Shown here in pieces: positions 46,997-57,521 of a stretch of 64,000 nucleotides of DNA. The stretch spans positions 1,054,001 to 1,118,000 of the forward strand of contig NZ_CP012549.1 in the NCBI RefSeq assembly GCF_025319965.1. The letters run 5' to 3'. Within the stretch, counting starts at the first letter, position 1. Every line of letters starts with the position of its first letter. This stretch comes from Campylobacter sp. RM16187 (GTDB lineage Bacteria > Campylobacterota > Campylobacteria > Campylobacterales > Campylobacteraceae). Under the pieces are notes generated by a model. That model did not search any database, had not been told where the DNA came from, and worked only from the letters and a program-made list of their open reading frames with translations. The translations under genes and the position numbers were made by a program.

Positions 46997-47488
46997 TTAC
47001 TCAAATTTAACACTTTCAAAAGCATTTTTTAGCTTTTCGTACAGAGGATGAAAAGGCACTCCATTCACTCTTAGATCGGCAATAGAAGTTATAAAGTTAG
47101 TATCTCTTTCCCATCTTGGCACTAGGTGATAATGCACGTGCTCAGCTATTCCAGCACCCGCAGCCTTTCCTAAATTCATTCCGATATTTACGCCCATTGC
47201 ACCAAGCTCTCTTTTTAATATTTCCACACCCTTTCTTACAAATCTACTCATTTCTATCCAAGCCTCATCGTTTAGGCTTTCAATTTTTTCAAAATGCTCG
47301 TATGGTATTACCATAAAATGGCCCGGAGTATACGGATATAGATTCATCACACCAAAGCAATGCTTAGCACGAAATAAGACTCCATTTTTTTCGTCATTTT
47401 CCGGATGTTTTACAACATCGCAAAATACGCATCCGGACATTTTCTTGCTAAAATACTCACTTCTCCAAGGCGCACAAATATGTTCCAT
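46997..47488 (-). CDS. HIT-family hydrolase
   Basis: 163 residues with the histidine triad HVHYHLVPRW near residue 118 and a zinc-type CVFCDVV near residue 20. Likely a nucleotidyl hydrolase or an AP4A phosphorylase-like member (long N-terminus and PWRSEYF segment resemble bacterial AP4A/HIT forms). Last gene of the seven-gene minus operon, directly after trpC with one base between; GGAGGG precedes the ATG. Confidence 0.9.
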   Translation of the reverse strand: MEHICAPWRSEYFSKKMSGCVFCDVVKHPENDEKNGVLFRAKHCFGVMNLYPYTPGHFMVIPYEHFEKIESLNDEAWIEMSRFVRKGVEILKRELGAMGVNIGMNLGKAAGAGIAEHVHYHLVPRWERDTNFITSIADLRVNGVPFHPLYEKLKNAFESVKFE

Positions 47489-47489
47489 A

Positions 47490-48275
47490 TCACCCCTCCT
47501 TTATGGTTTTAACCGCTTTTACAATATCATCTTGTCTCATAAAATGCTCCCCAATTAAGAATGCATCGACACCTATTTTATTTAAATTTACAAGTTGTTC
47601 ATGATCAAATAGTCCGCTTTCGGCCACTATGATTTTATTTTGAGGCAAAAGCGGTATAAGTCGCTCGCATAAACTCATATCCATTTCAAAAGTTTGTAAA
47701 TTTCTATGATTTATTCCTATTATATTCGCTCCGACAAAAATCGCCTTGGCGATATCTTCTTTGTCATGCGTCTCCACAAGAGCTTCAAGTCCGAGATAAT
47801 GAGCGTATTCAAGAAGCTCTTTTAGCTTAGATCTACTTAAGGCCTTAGCTATCAAAAGTATAAAATCTGCCCCGTAAACAAGAGCCTCGACTATCTGATA
47901 TTTATCTATTATAAAATCTTTTCTAAGTAGAGGCGTTGCCGTATATCTTCTAATCTGAGTTAAAAACTCTAAATTTCCTTTAAAATAATGAGGCTCGGTT
48001 AAAACAGAGATTGCATTAGCTCCGCCGTCTTCATAATTTTTAGCTATTAAAATAGGTTCAAATTCACTTCTAATAAGACCTTTGCTGGGGCTAGCCTTTT
48101 TAACTTCTGCTATTATCCTAAAAGGCTCATTTTCACTGGACCTTAATACTCTTGCAACATCTCTAGGCGCATAAGGATTATATGCCAAGCTTCTACCTAG
48201 CCATTCAAGAGGAAACTTGACCTTTCTTTGCTCCAAATCCTCTTTTGTTCGCTCTATAATCTGATCAAGTATCAT
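47490..48275 (-). CDS. trpC: Indole-3-glycerol-phosphate synthase
   Basis: Ring closure step of tryptophan synthesis. 261-residue TIM barrel with the catalytic motifs [46 protein letters not shown] and VAESGLF. Stand-alone TrpC, not fused to TrpF. It overlaps the upstream TPR gene by four bases (ATGA) and is unlinked to other trp genes here. Confidence 0.95.
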   Translation of the reverse strand: MILDQIIERTKEDLEQRKVKFPLEWLGRSLAYNPYAPRDVARVLRSSENEPFRIIAEVKKASPSKGLIRSEFEPILIAKNYEDGGANAISVLTEPHYFKGNLEFLTQIRRYTATPLLRKDFIIDKYQIVEALVYGADFILLIAKALSRSKLKELLEYAHYLGLEALVETHDKEDIAKAIFVGANIIGINHRNLQTFEMDMSLCERLIPLLPQNKIIVAESGLFDHEQLVNLNKIGVDAFLIGEHFMRQDDIVKAVKTIKEG

Positions 48276-49531
48276 TTTTTATTCTTCTGCAAACACTCTT
48301 TTATCATTCTTATATGTTCTTTTGCTTCATCGCTATCTATAAATTCACTATCATGCATAACGCCTTGCATAAGCTCATCTGCCTTCTCGCACTCTCCAAG
48401 CTTAAAATAACCCCACGCAAGAGAGTCTATATAATATACAGAATTTGGATCTCTTTCGAGGGCCTTTTTAACTAGCTCTACGCCCCTTTTTATATCCACA
48501 TCATGATCTATGAGCAGATATCCGTAATAGTTAAAATATACCGGATTATCAAGCCTGTTTACAGATTTTTCAAAGTTATATATGATCTCATCAAGACTCT
48601 TTTTAGTCATTTTTTTAGAGTCGCGTTCATATTGATAGATTGCCATTTTCGCCTGATATTCCAAGTTGAAGCTCTTATCAAAGATCTCTTTTGCCTTATT
48701 ATATGCACCGTCAAAATCTCCAATCATAGCATAAATTTCCATCAAAGCATCATCGTTATGTTTATGTTTTTTTAGAAATTTAATCGCATCTTCGTAGTTC
48801 TTTTGATAGACATAAATTCCAAGAGCCTTATTTAAAAATTCTTTCTCTTTCATTATTTCATATAAATTCTCATAAATTTCAATCGTATTGTTAAACTGTT
48901 GCATCTGAATATAAAAGTCTATCAAAGTCATGCACACATGCGCAGTGCAACCGTTGATTCTTCTTGATGTCTCAAGATAGCTTACCGCCTCTTGCTTTCT
49001 ATTCATTTTATTATAAAGAAAATCAGCAATCCTAATCAAATTCTCATCGCTTTTTTCTATCTCATAGGCCTTTTGAAATTGTGCCAAGGCCTCTTCATTT
49101 TTACGCTGCATCGAAAAAAGAGAGCCGAGCATTATATAGCTTCTAGGCTTAGGCTCTTTTTTAATTAAATTTTCTAATACTCTCCTAGCCTCTTCAAACC
49201 TGTTTTGACCCATTAGCTTTGCACCTTTGATACGCAAAAAATCCGAATCATCTTTTAAATTTTGCTCAGCAAGTTTTAAAATTTCATTAAACTCAGGGCT
49301 ATTTGAAACAAATGCGAATTTCAAAGCCTCTTTTAAATAAGTTATTTTATTTGTCTTTTTGTAAAGCTCCTTGTAGATAGTAACGGCATCCTCGTGTTTA
49401 GAATTATCAACCGCCATAAGCGCTTCAAGTATATAGAGATTTTCATCAAATTTTTTATCTTCGTTAGCCGCTCCTATGCAAAACATGGAAAATATTAATA
49501 AAATTCCTACAATCGCCTTATTCCCACGCAT
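48272..49531 (-). CDS. Exported TPR-repeat protein
   Basis: 419 residues with an N-terminal signal sequence ([17 protein letters not shown]; the Cys could be part of a weak lipobox). The rest is made of TPR-like helices; clear ones include [30 protein letters not shown] and the C-terminal [23 protein letters not shown]. Probably periplasmic or membrane-attached scaffold. It overlaps the YkgJ-type gene by 25 bases and trpC by 4. Confidence 0.85.
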   Translation of the reverse strand: MRGNKAIVGILLIFSMFCIGAANEDKKFDENLYILEALMAVDNSKHEDAVTIYKELYKKTNKITYLKEALKFAFVSNSPEFNEILKLAEQNLKDDSDFLRIKGAKLMGQNRFEEARRVLENLIKKEPKPRSYIMLGSLFSMQRKNEEALAQFQKAYEIEKSDENLIRIADFLYNKMNRKQEAVSYLETSRRINGCTAHVCMTLIDFYIQMQQFNNTIEIYENLYEIMKEKEFLNKALGIYVYQKNYEDAIKFLKKHKHNDDALMEIYAMIGDFDGAYNKAKEIFDKSFNLEYQAKMAIYQYERDSKKMTKKSLDEIIYNFEKSVNRLDNPVYFNYYGYLLIDHDVDIKRGVELVKKALERDPNSVYYIDSLAWGYFKLGECEKADELMQGVMHDSEFIDSDEAKEHIRMIKECLQKNKK

Positions 49532-49878
49532 TCTCTCTCCAATTCATCAAAATGATTTTTAAAATAATCCCAAAAAGGAAAACTCATACACTGTTTAGGC
49601 CTAAACTCATAAATAGAACAATTTTTTTCGCTCTCATTAAAGAATATACAGGCATAACCACCATTGTAAATCTTCTCTTTTATACTAAATTTATACCCGT
49701 GCTTTTCTAAAAATTTATTTCTAAATTCGCCTTCATCAAGACTAAGATATCCAGCAAGAGCTGAAATTTCATTTGGACTTATCCATATATACCCGCTCTC
49801 GCCCGTGCAACACTTACCTCCGCACTCAGAGCACTTAGTAAAGTCGAATTCGTAATCAAATCCATCTTGTCTTATCAA
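49507..49878 (-). CDS. YkgJ-family cysteine cluster protein
   Basis: 123 residues. CSECGGKCC near residue 16, GGYACIFF and CSIYEFRPKQCMSFPFW give the Cys pattern of the CxxCxxxCC (YkgJ) family, thought to bind zinc or an iron-sulphur cluster; function not known. Overlaps both neighbours. Confidence 0.9.
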   Translation of the reverse strand: MIRQDGFDYEFDFTKCSECGGKCCTGESGYIWISPNEISALAGYLSLDEGEFRNKFLEKHGYKFSIKEKIYNGGYACIFFNESEKNCSIYEFRPKQCMSFPFWDYFKNHFDELERECVGIRRL

Positions 49879-50567
49879 TCAAAATCCTCACTAAGAGTAT
49901 TTGCTCTAGCAAAAATTTCACTAGCGACCTCGCTATACTTATCATTTTCAAAAACAAAAACAGGAGGCAATATCTTCATTAGCGCCTTTGAACTCTTTTT
50001 CGCCTCTATAATAACTAAATTTGCTTCAATAGTTGCTTTGGGATGAATAAAGCATAGCCTTGAGGGCGTAAATTTATACTTTTTTAAACATATTAAAATT
50101 TCACTAAGCTGCTTTGCATCATAACAAAACACAAAAGCCCCATGAGGTTTCAGAAGCGAATTTGACGACTTGATCAAATTTTCAAGAGGTAAAAACTCAT
50201 TATATCTACTAATTTTTATATGCTCATTCTCGCTTCTTTTGGATCCATCGTGATAAAAAGGCGGATTTGAGACTATAAGATCATATCTTTTATCGCTTTT
50301 AAAATTAGAAAAATCGGCTGTAATAAAATTTGCCTCAATAGAGTTTGTATCGGCATTTTGTTTTGCCAAATTTATATTTGACTCCTGAATATCAAGCATA
50401 TCAATATTAATACTAGCAAAATCACGTTTTAACAAAAGCCCCAATATACCACATCCGCATCCTACATCAAGGACTTTGCCTTTTGGCTTTGTTTTTGATA
50501 CAAAATCATAAAGCATCATAGTATCAGAGTTATACCGATACCCTTTTTTAGGCTGCAATAGCCTCAT
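49875..50567 (-). CDS. tRNA1(Val) adenine-N6 methyltransferase-like protein (TrmN6/YfiC type)
   Basis: 230 residues. Rossmann methyltransferase with SAM motif VLDVGCGCGILGLLLKR and catalytic NPPF in LIVSNPPFYHDGSKR, typical of adenine-N6 methyltransferases. The start PKKGYRYNSDTMMLYDF matches YfiC-like proteins that modify A37 of tRNA1(Val). Overlaps neighbours by four bases on each side. Confidence 0.85.
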   Translation of the reverse strand: MRLLQPKKGYRYNSDTMMLYDFVSKTKPKGKVLDVGCGCGILGLLLKRDFASINIDMLDIQESNINLAKQNADTNSIEANFITADFSNFKSDKRYDLIVSNPPFYHDGSKRSENEHIKISRYNEFLPLENLIKSSNSLLKPHGAFVFCYDAKQLSEILICLKKYKFTPSRLCFIHPKATIEANLVIIEAKKSSKALMKILPPVFVFENDKYSEVASEIFARANTLSEDFD

Positions 50568-52711
50568 CTATACACCTTGATAACAAAACCTTGCTTATTA
50601 TCAGAAGTTATGATTTCATTACTATAAGATATGCGAGAAAAATCTCCAAATTCGTCTTTTATAAGCTCTCCGGCGGTTTTTGCCCTCTCTCTGCCTATAC
50701 CGAAATTCGCATATAAATTTATCTTCTCAAGCTCATTTTTTGGTATCAATTGAGCCACTTTGGAAGTTGCTATAAAATTTCCATGGCTAACTATAGGGGT
50801 AATCTCAAAAAAATAGTTTGAATTATAGCGCTGTACAAACTCGCTTACTCTATTTTTACATATTACAGTTGGCTTATCTGATCCTATAACCATATCATCA
50901 CACTCTATAGATTCTATAAAAACTACTTTTTTAGGCACTTCCGCCTTAAAATTTAGCTGAATTATCTTTTTTAAATTATCGTTTTCACTGCTTAAATATT
51001 CGCTCTCTTGCATAAGCTGCGAAATCTTGGTTTTAAGCTCGGATACTTCCAACGAGAGTGGATTTTGATTATTTTTTAAACTCTGCGTCAATGTTTCATT
51101 TTTTTTGGTTTGAATTTCAAGGCTGTTTTTTATTTTTTCTAGCCTTAAATTTATCTCACTTATCTCTTTATCTTTAAGAGCAAGGGTAGAATTTAGCTCA
51201 TCAATAGTTTTTTTGTGAATTTCTACGGCAATTTCCGCATTATCTACTCGTTTTTTCGCCTCCTTGCTTATAATTGCATTGCCTTGTATTAAAGATGTGA
51301 TCTTATCGTTTAATATTTTGTAGTTTTGAATATTTTTTTTATTTGCAAATATCTCACTCTCAAGCCTCTCTTTTTGAGTGGCTAACATTGCATTAAGAGA
51401 GGTTATATTTGACTCGCTTTGAATTATCTGTTCATCTTTTTTTAAATTTTGCTCTTTTAATTTAGTTATCTCTTTCTCAAGCTCATCTTTTGTATTTTGC
51501 AAATTTGAGCTTAATTCATTAAGCTGTTTTTTAAGTTTTTCAACCTCTTTTTTATGCAAGCTCCACATCCCGGTAACTTCCTTCTCAAAACCACTTCTTT
51601 CAATCTGAAGTCTTGACTTAAGATTTTCTATCGTGGCATTTTGCTCTTTATTTAAAGATATAAATTTATCATTTTTTTCGTTTATTAAATTTAACTCCGC
51701 AAGCTTTTTCTCAAGCTCTTTTGACTTTAAATCAAGCGATTCTTTAAGCAAATTTTGCTCTCTTTTAAGAGCCTCTATTTCATTAAGTTTTGATTTTATA
51801 TCTTTTTCGTATTCATTTTTTTTGACTTCAAATTCCTTATTTAAAGTATTTATCATATCTTGACTTGCAGCCTGTATCTTTAAGACCTTATCCTTTTGCT
51901 CGGTTTCTACTCTTTTAAATTCAAACTCTTTTAAACTTAATGAATCGGTCATTCTAGCATTTTCATCTTTTATCTTAGAGAGCTCGCCGGTGATCTTTAA
52001 AAGCTCTTTTTCAAGTCTTAGCTTTTCATCCATCTGAGTCTTTAGATTTTTGCTCATTTCGTCACTATTTTTTGAGATTAGCTGAGCCTTATCCCTTTCA
52101 AACTGATTAAGCCTATTAACCATTTCGTTTCTTAAAGAATCAATCTCATTTTGAAGCTTGACAATCTTTTGAGATGAAATTTTAGAGCTTTGCAAATTTT
52201 CGTTTTGGCTCTCCTCTAGTTTTTTCGTAAGATCATTTATTGTCTCCAAATACTTCTCAGAGTCCATTATCATTCTTAAATTTATATTTTTATATGATAG
52301 GCTTGCATCTTTAGAACTTAGTAAATTTGCTATTTCTAAATTTTTACTCACTAAATCTATATTGTCATCATAAAGTATCTTGTTTTGAACTCTTAGGTCG
52401 CTTACTTGACGTTTTAATTCCTCTAAATCACTAGGTATAGGCTCGTTTATGCTGCTAATTTTTAAATTTTTCTCATAGCTTTTTGGCGTTAGAAATTTAC
52501 CGTAAGTATCAAGATTATCTTTTTTAACATATTTTTCCTGCTCGTTTCTAGGAAGCTCATCAAAGCTTAAAACATGGATAGCAACCTCATTTTGATCTTG
52601 TTTGGAATTGTATTTTTTACCCGTATTTGAATACACAAGATACAAACTAACTGCAATCAAAATACTAAATAGTACAAATAAAGTTAAATTTATGATTTTA
52701 AGCCTATTCAA
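50564..52711 (-). CDS. Large coiled-coil inner-membrane-anchored protein
   Basis: 715 residues. One membrane segment at about 8-27, then an almost unbroken coiled coil from about 85 to 600 rich in Lys, Glu, Leu and Asn. The last 110 residues form a globular domain with two Cys (SIECDDMVIG, TVICKNRVSEF) and an OmpA-C-like GRERAKTAGELIKDEFGDF helix near residue 670. The topology suggests a periplasm-spanning rod with a terminal binding domain. I do not recognise the family. Adjacent to the oxidoreductase gene (one base apart) and overlapping the methyltransferase gene. Confidence 0.7.
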   Translation of the reverse strand: MNRLKIINLTLFVLFSILIAVSLYLVYSNTGKKYNSKQDQNEVAIHVLSFDELPRNEQEKYVKKDNLDTYGKFLTPKSYEKNLKISSINEPIPSDLEELKRQVSDLRVQNKILYDDNIDLVSKNLEIANLLSSKDASLSYKNINLRMIMDSEKYLETINDLTKKLEESQNENLQSSKISSQKIVKLQNEIDSLRNEMVNRLNQFERDKAQLISKNSDEMSKNLKTQMDEKLRLEKELLKITGELSKIKDENARMTDSLSLKEFEFKRVETEQKDKVLKIQAASQDMINTLNKEFEVKKNEYEKDIKSKLNEIEALKREQNLLKESLDLKSKELEKKLAELNLINEKNDKFISLNKEQNATIENLKSRLQIERSGFEKEVTGMWSLHKKEVEKLKKQLNELSSNLQNTKDELEKEITKLKEQNLKKDEQIIQSESNITSLNAMLATQKERLESEIFANKKNIQNYKILNDKITSLIQGNAIISKEAKKRVDNAEIAVEIHKKTIDELNSTLALKDKEISEINLRLEKIKNSLEIQTKKNETLTQSLKNNQNPLSLEVSELKTKISQLMQESEYLSSENDNLKKIIQLNFKAEVPKKVVFIESIECDDMVIGSDKPTVICKNRVSEFVQRYNSNYFFEITPIVSHGNFIATSKVAQLIPKNELEKINLYANFGIGRERAKTAGELIKDEFGDFSRISYSNEIITSDNKQGFVIKVYR

Positions 52712-52712
52712 T

Positions 52713-53675
52713 TTAGATATTGCCTTTATCCTTAATACTTTGTATTACTTTATGTGCGTGATTTAAGGCCAAAACTATAGAACCCCCGTTTTTCAGCACT
52801 ATATCACCACCTATATAAAGCCCCTTTACACTACTTTCATAATCGTCATCTACGATTGGATCCTTATCAGCATCTAGCTTTACACCGCATTTTTGTAAAA
52901 AATCAACGGGAGTAGAGCCACCTATAGCATATATTATACGATCAAAGATCTCACTTGTTCCATCAGTAAAAATGACTTTTACCTTTCCAGACTCATTTTC
53001 AAGCCCTTCAATATCTACGCCAAGCTTTAAATTTAACTTATTGGCATTAAAAAGTGCCATAACAGCAGCCTCATTTATATCGTTTAATCTGGTAAATTTA
53101 TCTTTTCTATAATTTAGAGTTACATCGTTTCTTTCGCTAAGATCTACCGCATATTCTGCAGCAGAGTTTCCTCCGCCCACTACAATTATTTTTTCATTGC
53201 TAGAGCAAGAATCAAGGTTAAAATTTACAACAGAATTTAAAGATGGCGGAATTTTGTAGCTAGGTTTATTAGGACGCCCCATCTTACCTATTGAAATTAC
53301 TACATTTTTAGCTCCGTATCCTGCTGTTGATGTAGTTATATGAAATATTCCGCTCTCCTCTTTTTTTACACTTTCAACTTCCGAGTTAAATGCGGTATCA
53401 ATCTCGTTATTGTCAAGCAGCTCATCAAAATAGTCAAGCGTGCTCTCTTTTGTGCCGTCGTCAAAACCAACCACTCCATGAATAGTGCTATCTTGACCTT
53501 TATAGCTTTTATCTACACGCTTATTGTCTTTATAAAACTTCCTTATCGTTTGACTATGATTATCACCCTTTTCCAGCAATAAAACGTTTTTAAATCCATT
53601 TGCTTTAGCCTCTACCACGGTAGCGATTCCGCATGGACCTCCGCCTATTACCACTATATCATATACGCATCTCAT
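52713..53675 (-). CDS. FAD/NAD(P)-dependent oxidoreductase, YpdA/thioredoxin-reductase-like
   Basis: 320 residues with two dinucleotide-binding motifs: VVIGGGPCGIATVVEA at the N-terminus and VVGGGNSAAEYAVDL near residue 165, plus a terminal GLYIGGDIVLKNGGSIVLALNHA FAD-binding segment. There is no CxxC redox pair, so it is not a classical thioredoxin reductase; overall pattern resembles YpdA-type or ferredoxin-NADP-type reductases. First gene of the operon that runs to the HIT protein. Confidence 0.85.
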   Translation of the reverse strand: MRCVYDIVVIGGGPCGIATVVEAKANGFKNVLLLEKGDNHSQTIRKFYKDNKRVDKSYKGQDSTIHGVVGFDDGTKESTLDYFDELLDNNEIDTAFNSEVESVKKEESGIFHITTSTAGYGAKNVVISIGKMGRPNKPSYKIPPSLNSVVNFNLDSCSSNEKIIVVGGGNSAAEYAVDLSERNDVTLNYRKDKFTRLNDINEAAVMALFNANKLNLKLGVDIEGLENESGKVKVIFTDGTSEIFDRIIYAIGGSTPVDFLQKCGVKLDADKDPIVDDDYESSVKGLYIGGDIVLKNGGSIVLALNHAHKVIQSIKDKGNI

Positions 53676-53845
53676 ATCTCTTCTCCGTTACTTAATAATT
53701 TTTATTGATAATTTAGCAAAATTTCTATTAAAAGTTAAGTAAATTTATAAAATTTTAAAATATTTGAATTATGAAGCTTGGTAATTGTTATCTTTAAATA
53801 CCAAAACAGCCAATATGACCGCCTTGGTATTAAACAATAAGGATA

Positions 53846-55186
53846 TTAGTTTTTCTTTACAAAATCAGCTATCAAAAAGGCAAGCTCAAGCGCCTGATCG
53901 GCATTTAGTCTTGGATCACACTGTGTTTCATAGCGATTTTCAAGACTCTTTTCGGTTATATTAAACGCACCGCCCACACACTCGGTCACATCTTGTCCCG
54001 TCATCTCCAAATGCACGCCACCGGCGTAAGTTCCTTCCGCTTTATGAATTTCAAAAAAGCTCTTAACCTCGGATAAAATTTTATGAAATTCGCGAGTTTT
54101 ATAGTTGTTTGATGATTTTACGGTGTTTCCGTGCATCGGATCGATACTATAAAGGATATTAAGCCCTTCTTTTTTAGCTCCGCGTAAAATTTCAGGAAGC
54201 TTATCTGCTATCTTATCGGCACCCATTCTAACGATGACGTTTAGTCTTCCGGCTTCGTTGTTTGGATTTAGCTTGCTAGCTAGTTTTATCACGTCTTCGC
54301 TGGTTGCGTTTGGTCCTATCTTAACTCCGATCGGGTTATGAACTCCGCTTAAGAAATGAACGTGCGCGTCATCTACTCCGCGCGTTCTCTCGCCTATCCA
54401 AAGCATATGCGCCGAGCAGTCATACCAGTCTCCGGTAAGGCTATCTTCGCGCGTTAAAGCCTCTTCATAAGGAAGCAAAAGCGCTTCGTGAGAGGTGTAA
54501 ACCACGGTTTGATTTATAGCTTGCGTATTTTGCGAATTTATCCCACAAGCCTCCATGAAAGCAAGAGTTTGGCTTAGCTTTTCAACCAATTCATCATATT
54601 TTTTGCCAAGCTCAGGCTTTTTTATAAAACCTAAATTCCACCTATGCACCTCATGCAAGTCGGCAAGTCCGCCCCTTGAAAACGCACGAAGTAGGTTCAT
54701 CGTGGAAGCTGACTGATAATAAGCCTCTATCATCCTCTTTGGATCAGGTACGCGCGCAGCTTCGTTAAACTCAAAGCCGTTTATGATGTCGCCTCTATAA
54801 CTTGGCAGTTTCACACCGCCAACCTCTTCGTAATCACTGCTTCTTGGTTTTGCAAACTGCCCTGCTACGCGCCCGACTTTTACCACAGGACAACGCCCGG
54901 CAAAGGTAAGAACGATCGCCATTTGAAGCATGACTTTAAACATATCTCTTATATTGTTTGCATTAAAATTTAAAAAGCTCTCCGCGCAGTCTCCGCCCTG
55001 AAGCAGAAACGACCTGCCTTCGGTTACATCTTTTAGCGCTTTTTTAAGGTTTCTTACCTCGCCCGCAAAGACAAGCGGCGGAAGCGAAGCAAGCTTATTT
55101 TCTACGCTTTTTAACTCATCTAAATTCGGATAAACGGGTTGCTGCAAGATATTTAAATCTCTCCACGAGCTTCTAGTCCAATTCAT
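53846..55186 (-). CDS. 3-deoxy-7-phosphoheptulonate synthase, class II (plant-like)
   Basis: First step of the shikimate pathway (phosphoenolpyruvate plus erythrose 4-phosphate). 446 residues with the class II features: N-terminal [57 protein letters not shown], and [15 protein letters not shown]. Type II enzymes are usual in Campylobacterota. It stands alone between a 170-base and a 180-base spacer. Symbol usage (aroG, aroH, aroF) varies, so none is given. Confidence 0.92.
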   Translation of the reverse strand: MNWTRSSWRDLNILQQPVYPNLDELKSVENKLASLPPLVFAGEVRNLKKALKDVTEGRSFLLQGGDCAESFLNFNANNIRDMFKVMLQMAIVLTFAGRCPVVKVGRVAGQFAKPRSSDYEEVGGVKLPSYRGDIINGFEFNEAARVPDPKRMIEAYYQSASTMNLLRAFSRGGLADLHEVHRWNLGFIKKPELGKKYDELVEKLSQTLAFMEACGINSQNTQAINQTVVYTSHEALLLPYEEALTREDSLTGDWYDCSAHMLWIGERTRGVDDAHVHFLSGVHNPIGVKIGPNATSEDVIKLASKLNPNNEAGRLNVIVRMGADKIADKLPEILRGAKKEGLNILYSIDPMHGNTVKSSNNYKTREFHKILSEVKSFFEIHKAEGTYAGGVHLEMTGQDVTECVGGAFNITEKSLENRYETQCDPRLNADQALELAFLIADFVKKN

Positions 55187-55366
55187 CTCATACCTTTTTA
55201 AAAAATAACTCCGATTTTAACGAAAAAGAACTTTTAATACACATAAAATCAAAACTAAAAGCCAAATTTGTGAATTTAAGTAACATAAATTTATAAGTGT
55301 TTCGAAATTTAACTAAGCTGTGATTAAAAATTTATTAAATAAAATAGCCTCAAAAAAAGAATTCCG

Positions 55367-56254
55367 ATGAAAAACTACGAAAACGAAACAAAAGCGGGCA
55401 TAATATACGGTCTTAGCGCCTTTATACTTTGGGGGCTTTTTCCGATATATTTTAAGCAACTTCACGAGCTTGGATTTGCCGAGATAGTCGCTCACCGTAT
55501 CATCTGGTCGGTGTTGTTTTTATATATCCTGCTTAAATTTAGTAAAAAGTTATCAGAGGCAAAGAGGTTTTTCACAAACAAAAAAACCGCGTTTTTACTC
55601 TTTATCAGCGGAGTTTTGATAGCTCTTAACTGGTCGATTTATATCTATGCCGTAAGTATAGATAAGATCGTGGATGCAAGCTTAGGATATTTCATAAATC
55701 CTCTCATAACCATGCTTCTTGGCGTGATAATCTTAAAAGAGCAAATTTCAAACACGGGCAAATTTGCTATCTTTATCGTATTTATCGCTATCTCTATCCA
55801 AATTTACGATGTAGGCGGGCTTCCGTTTATCTCGGTTGTGCTGCCGCTTTCGTTTGCTATCTATTCGCTTGTTAGAAAGCGTATCAAAATTCCATCTCTG
55901 GAAGGGCTTTTCGTAGAGACTACGATGGTTATGCCTATTGCAATCGCAGCGCTATTTTTCATAGCAAAGAGCGGGCAAAACCACTTTGACTTTTCGTGGT
56001 TTGGGCTTTTTATCACGCTTTGCGGACCGCTTACGGTGATACCGCTTTTACTTTTTAACTCAGCTGCTTTAAGGATAAATTTAAGCACGATTGGCTACAT
56101 GCAGTATATCTCGCCTTCGCTTCAGCTTCTAATAGCTGTCTTTGCTTACAACGAACCGATAAACACAGCCAAGATAAGCTCATTTGTACTTATTTGGATA
56201 GCTCTTGGCGTGGTTAGTATCGACGGGATTTACAAAAAGAAAAAGCAAATTTAA
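55367..56254 (+). CDS. rarD: RarD-type EamA transporter
   Basis: 295 residues, ten membrane segments expected (two EamA repeats). Begins KAGIIYGLSAFILWGLFPIYFK and has GVLIALNWSIYIYAV, LGYFINPLITMLLGV and the YMQYISPSLQLLIAVF segment seen in RarD/chloramphenicol-sensitive proteins. Substrate unknown. Divergent from the DAHP synthase gene. Confidence 0.88.
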   Translation: MKNYENETKAGIIYGLSAFILWGLFPIYFKQLHELGFAEIVAHRIIWSVLFLYILLKFSKKLSEAKRFFTNKKTAFLLFISGVLIALNWSIYIYAVSIDKIVDASLGYFINPLITMLLGVIILKEQISNTGKFAIFIVFIAISIQIYDVGGLPFISVVLPLSFAIYSLVRKRIKIPSLEGLFVETTMVMPIAIAALFFIAKSGQNHFDFSWFGLFITLCGPLTVIPLLLFNSAALRINLSTIGYMQYISPSLQLLIAVFAYNEPINTAKISSFVLIWIALGVVSIDGIYKKKKQI

Positions 56255-56288
56255 GTATAATCTCCGGTAAATTTCAAAAGGAAATAAA

Positions 56289-56747
56289 ATGGATACTTTT
56301 AGCATGATGATCGTCGTTTCTCTTGCGGTTGCGATCATACTTTATATGCAGATTCAAAAAATTACTAAGAATATCGATCAAAACGGCACGCTTGCAAACA
56401 ACTCTCCTGAAAATTTAAGACAAATTTCAGTGCAAAAATACAAAGAGTTTTGCGAACTTATAAACAACGAGCTAAGAGAGCTTAAAAACATGGCGCTTTA
56501 TGATGATATGCTAAAGGATGCCGAGCTTAAAGATGGTTTTTTACAAAGCCTTAGCGAGATGAGCAAGAAGCTTGCTTTCATAGAGACTATGAATACGGCG
56601 CGAAACCCCGATAAATGGGAGAGCGAACTATTTGAGGTATTAACAAGGCTTGATGAGCTGGTTGAGGCGAATTTCAAAGACGGCGAGCGCGTGAGCGATG
56701 AGATAAGAGATAGGCTAGGCGCAGAGTTTTCAAAACTTCAAAATTAA
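56289..56747 (+). CDS. Small membrane-anchored helical protein, unknown
   Basis: 152 residues. N-terminal membrane segment at about 5-22 (MMIVVSLAVAIILYMQI), then a charged helical cytoplasmic domain to the end. No known motif seen. 34 bases after the rarD stop with AAAGGAA before the ATG, so it may be co-transcribed with rarD. Confidence 0.7.
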   Translation: MDTFSMMIVVSLAVAIILYMQIQKITKNIDQNGTLANNSPENLRQISVQKYKEFCELINNELRELKNMALYDDMLKDAELKDGFLQSLSEMSKKLAFIETMNTARNPDKWESELFEVLTRLDELVEANFKDGERVSDEIRDRLGAEFSKLQN

Positions 56748-56904
56748 AATTACGCTTAAAAATCAAATGATTTTACAAATAAGGCAAAACAAAACTCTAT
56801 TTTTATATCTTTAAAATGAGAGCAGATATCATCTTAAAGTTATTTTTTGATAATGTATATTAAAATATCGTATTAAAATATAAATTTATCAAAAAAGGAT
56901 TATT

Positions 56905-57402
56905 TTGATTAGATGTCCTTGCTGCGGATACTTAACTATGAAGTATATAAATGCAAATGACGGCTTTTGTGTAGATATATGTCCTGTTTGCCATTGGCAA
57001 TTTGACAATCTTTCAAATTCTCGTCCAAATATATCAATAGGTCCAAATTCGGTATCATTAAATCAAGCTAAAGAAAATTATAAAAAGATAGGAGCGAAAG
57101 AAGAAAGACTCTTGCAATATGTTCGTCCTCCTACCAAAGAGGAATTTGCGGATAAACGGATAAAATGTCCTTGCTGCGGATATCTAACTATAGTAGATAA
57201 AGAGGATAAGAATTTAATACAAGATGTTTGTCCTGTTTGCTTTTGGCAATATAATACGCAAGCTATAAATAACCCGAGTAAAATAATAGAGCCAAATATA
57301 GTATCTTTAAATGAGGCTAGACAAAACTATAAAGAGTATAAAGCTTCAAGCAAGCTAGGCTCTATAAATGCAAGAGAGCCTATGGATGATGAGTTGCTTT
57401 AA
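56905..57402 (+). CDS. Tandem CPCC cysteine-rich (zinc-ribbon-like) protein
   Basis: 165 residues from a TTG start (AAAGGA at 56894-56899, five to seven bases ahead). Two copies of the CPCC domain: IRCPCCGYLT...DICPVCHWQ at residues 2-32 and IKCPCCGYLT...DVCPVCFWQ at about 87-118, each followed by a Pro-Asn-x-VSLNxAxxNYK helix. Each copy has four Cys in two CxxC pairs, likely one zinc. Most family members I know have one copy. No function is established. First of three small accessory genes before pyrB. Confidence 0.85.
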   Translation: MIRCPCCGYLTMKYINANDGFCVDICPVCHWQFDNLSNSRPNISIGPNSVSLNQAKENYKKIGAKEERLLQYVRPPTKEEFADKRIKCPCCGYLTIVDKEDKNLIQDVCPVCFWQYNTQAINNPSKIIEPNIVSLNEARQNYKEYKASSKLGSINAREPMDDELL

Positions 57403-57428
57403 AATTTTTGTCGTATTATAATTATATT

Positions 57429-57455
57429 GTGAGGATATAAAGCCTATATCCTCAC
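57429..57455 (+). terminator. Hairpin terminator after the CPCC gene
   Basis: Perfect 11-bp inverted repeat, 57429-57439 with 57445-57455, 5-base loop, then TTCTT. The GNAT gene downstream therefore probably has its own promoter. Confidence 0.75.
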
Positions 57456-57521
57456 TTCTTAACATAAATTTAACTAAATAAATTATTTGTTGATTTAACT
57501 TAGAAAAGAGACTAAAATAAA

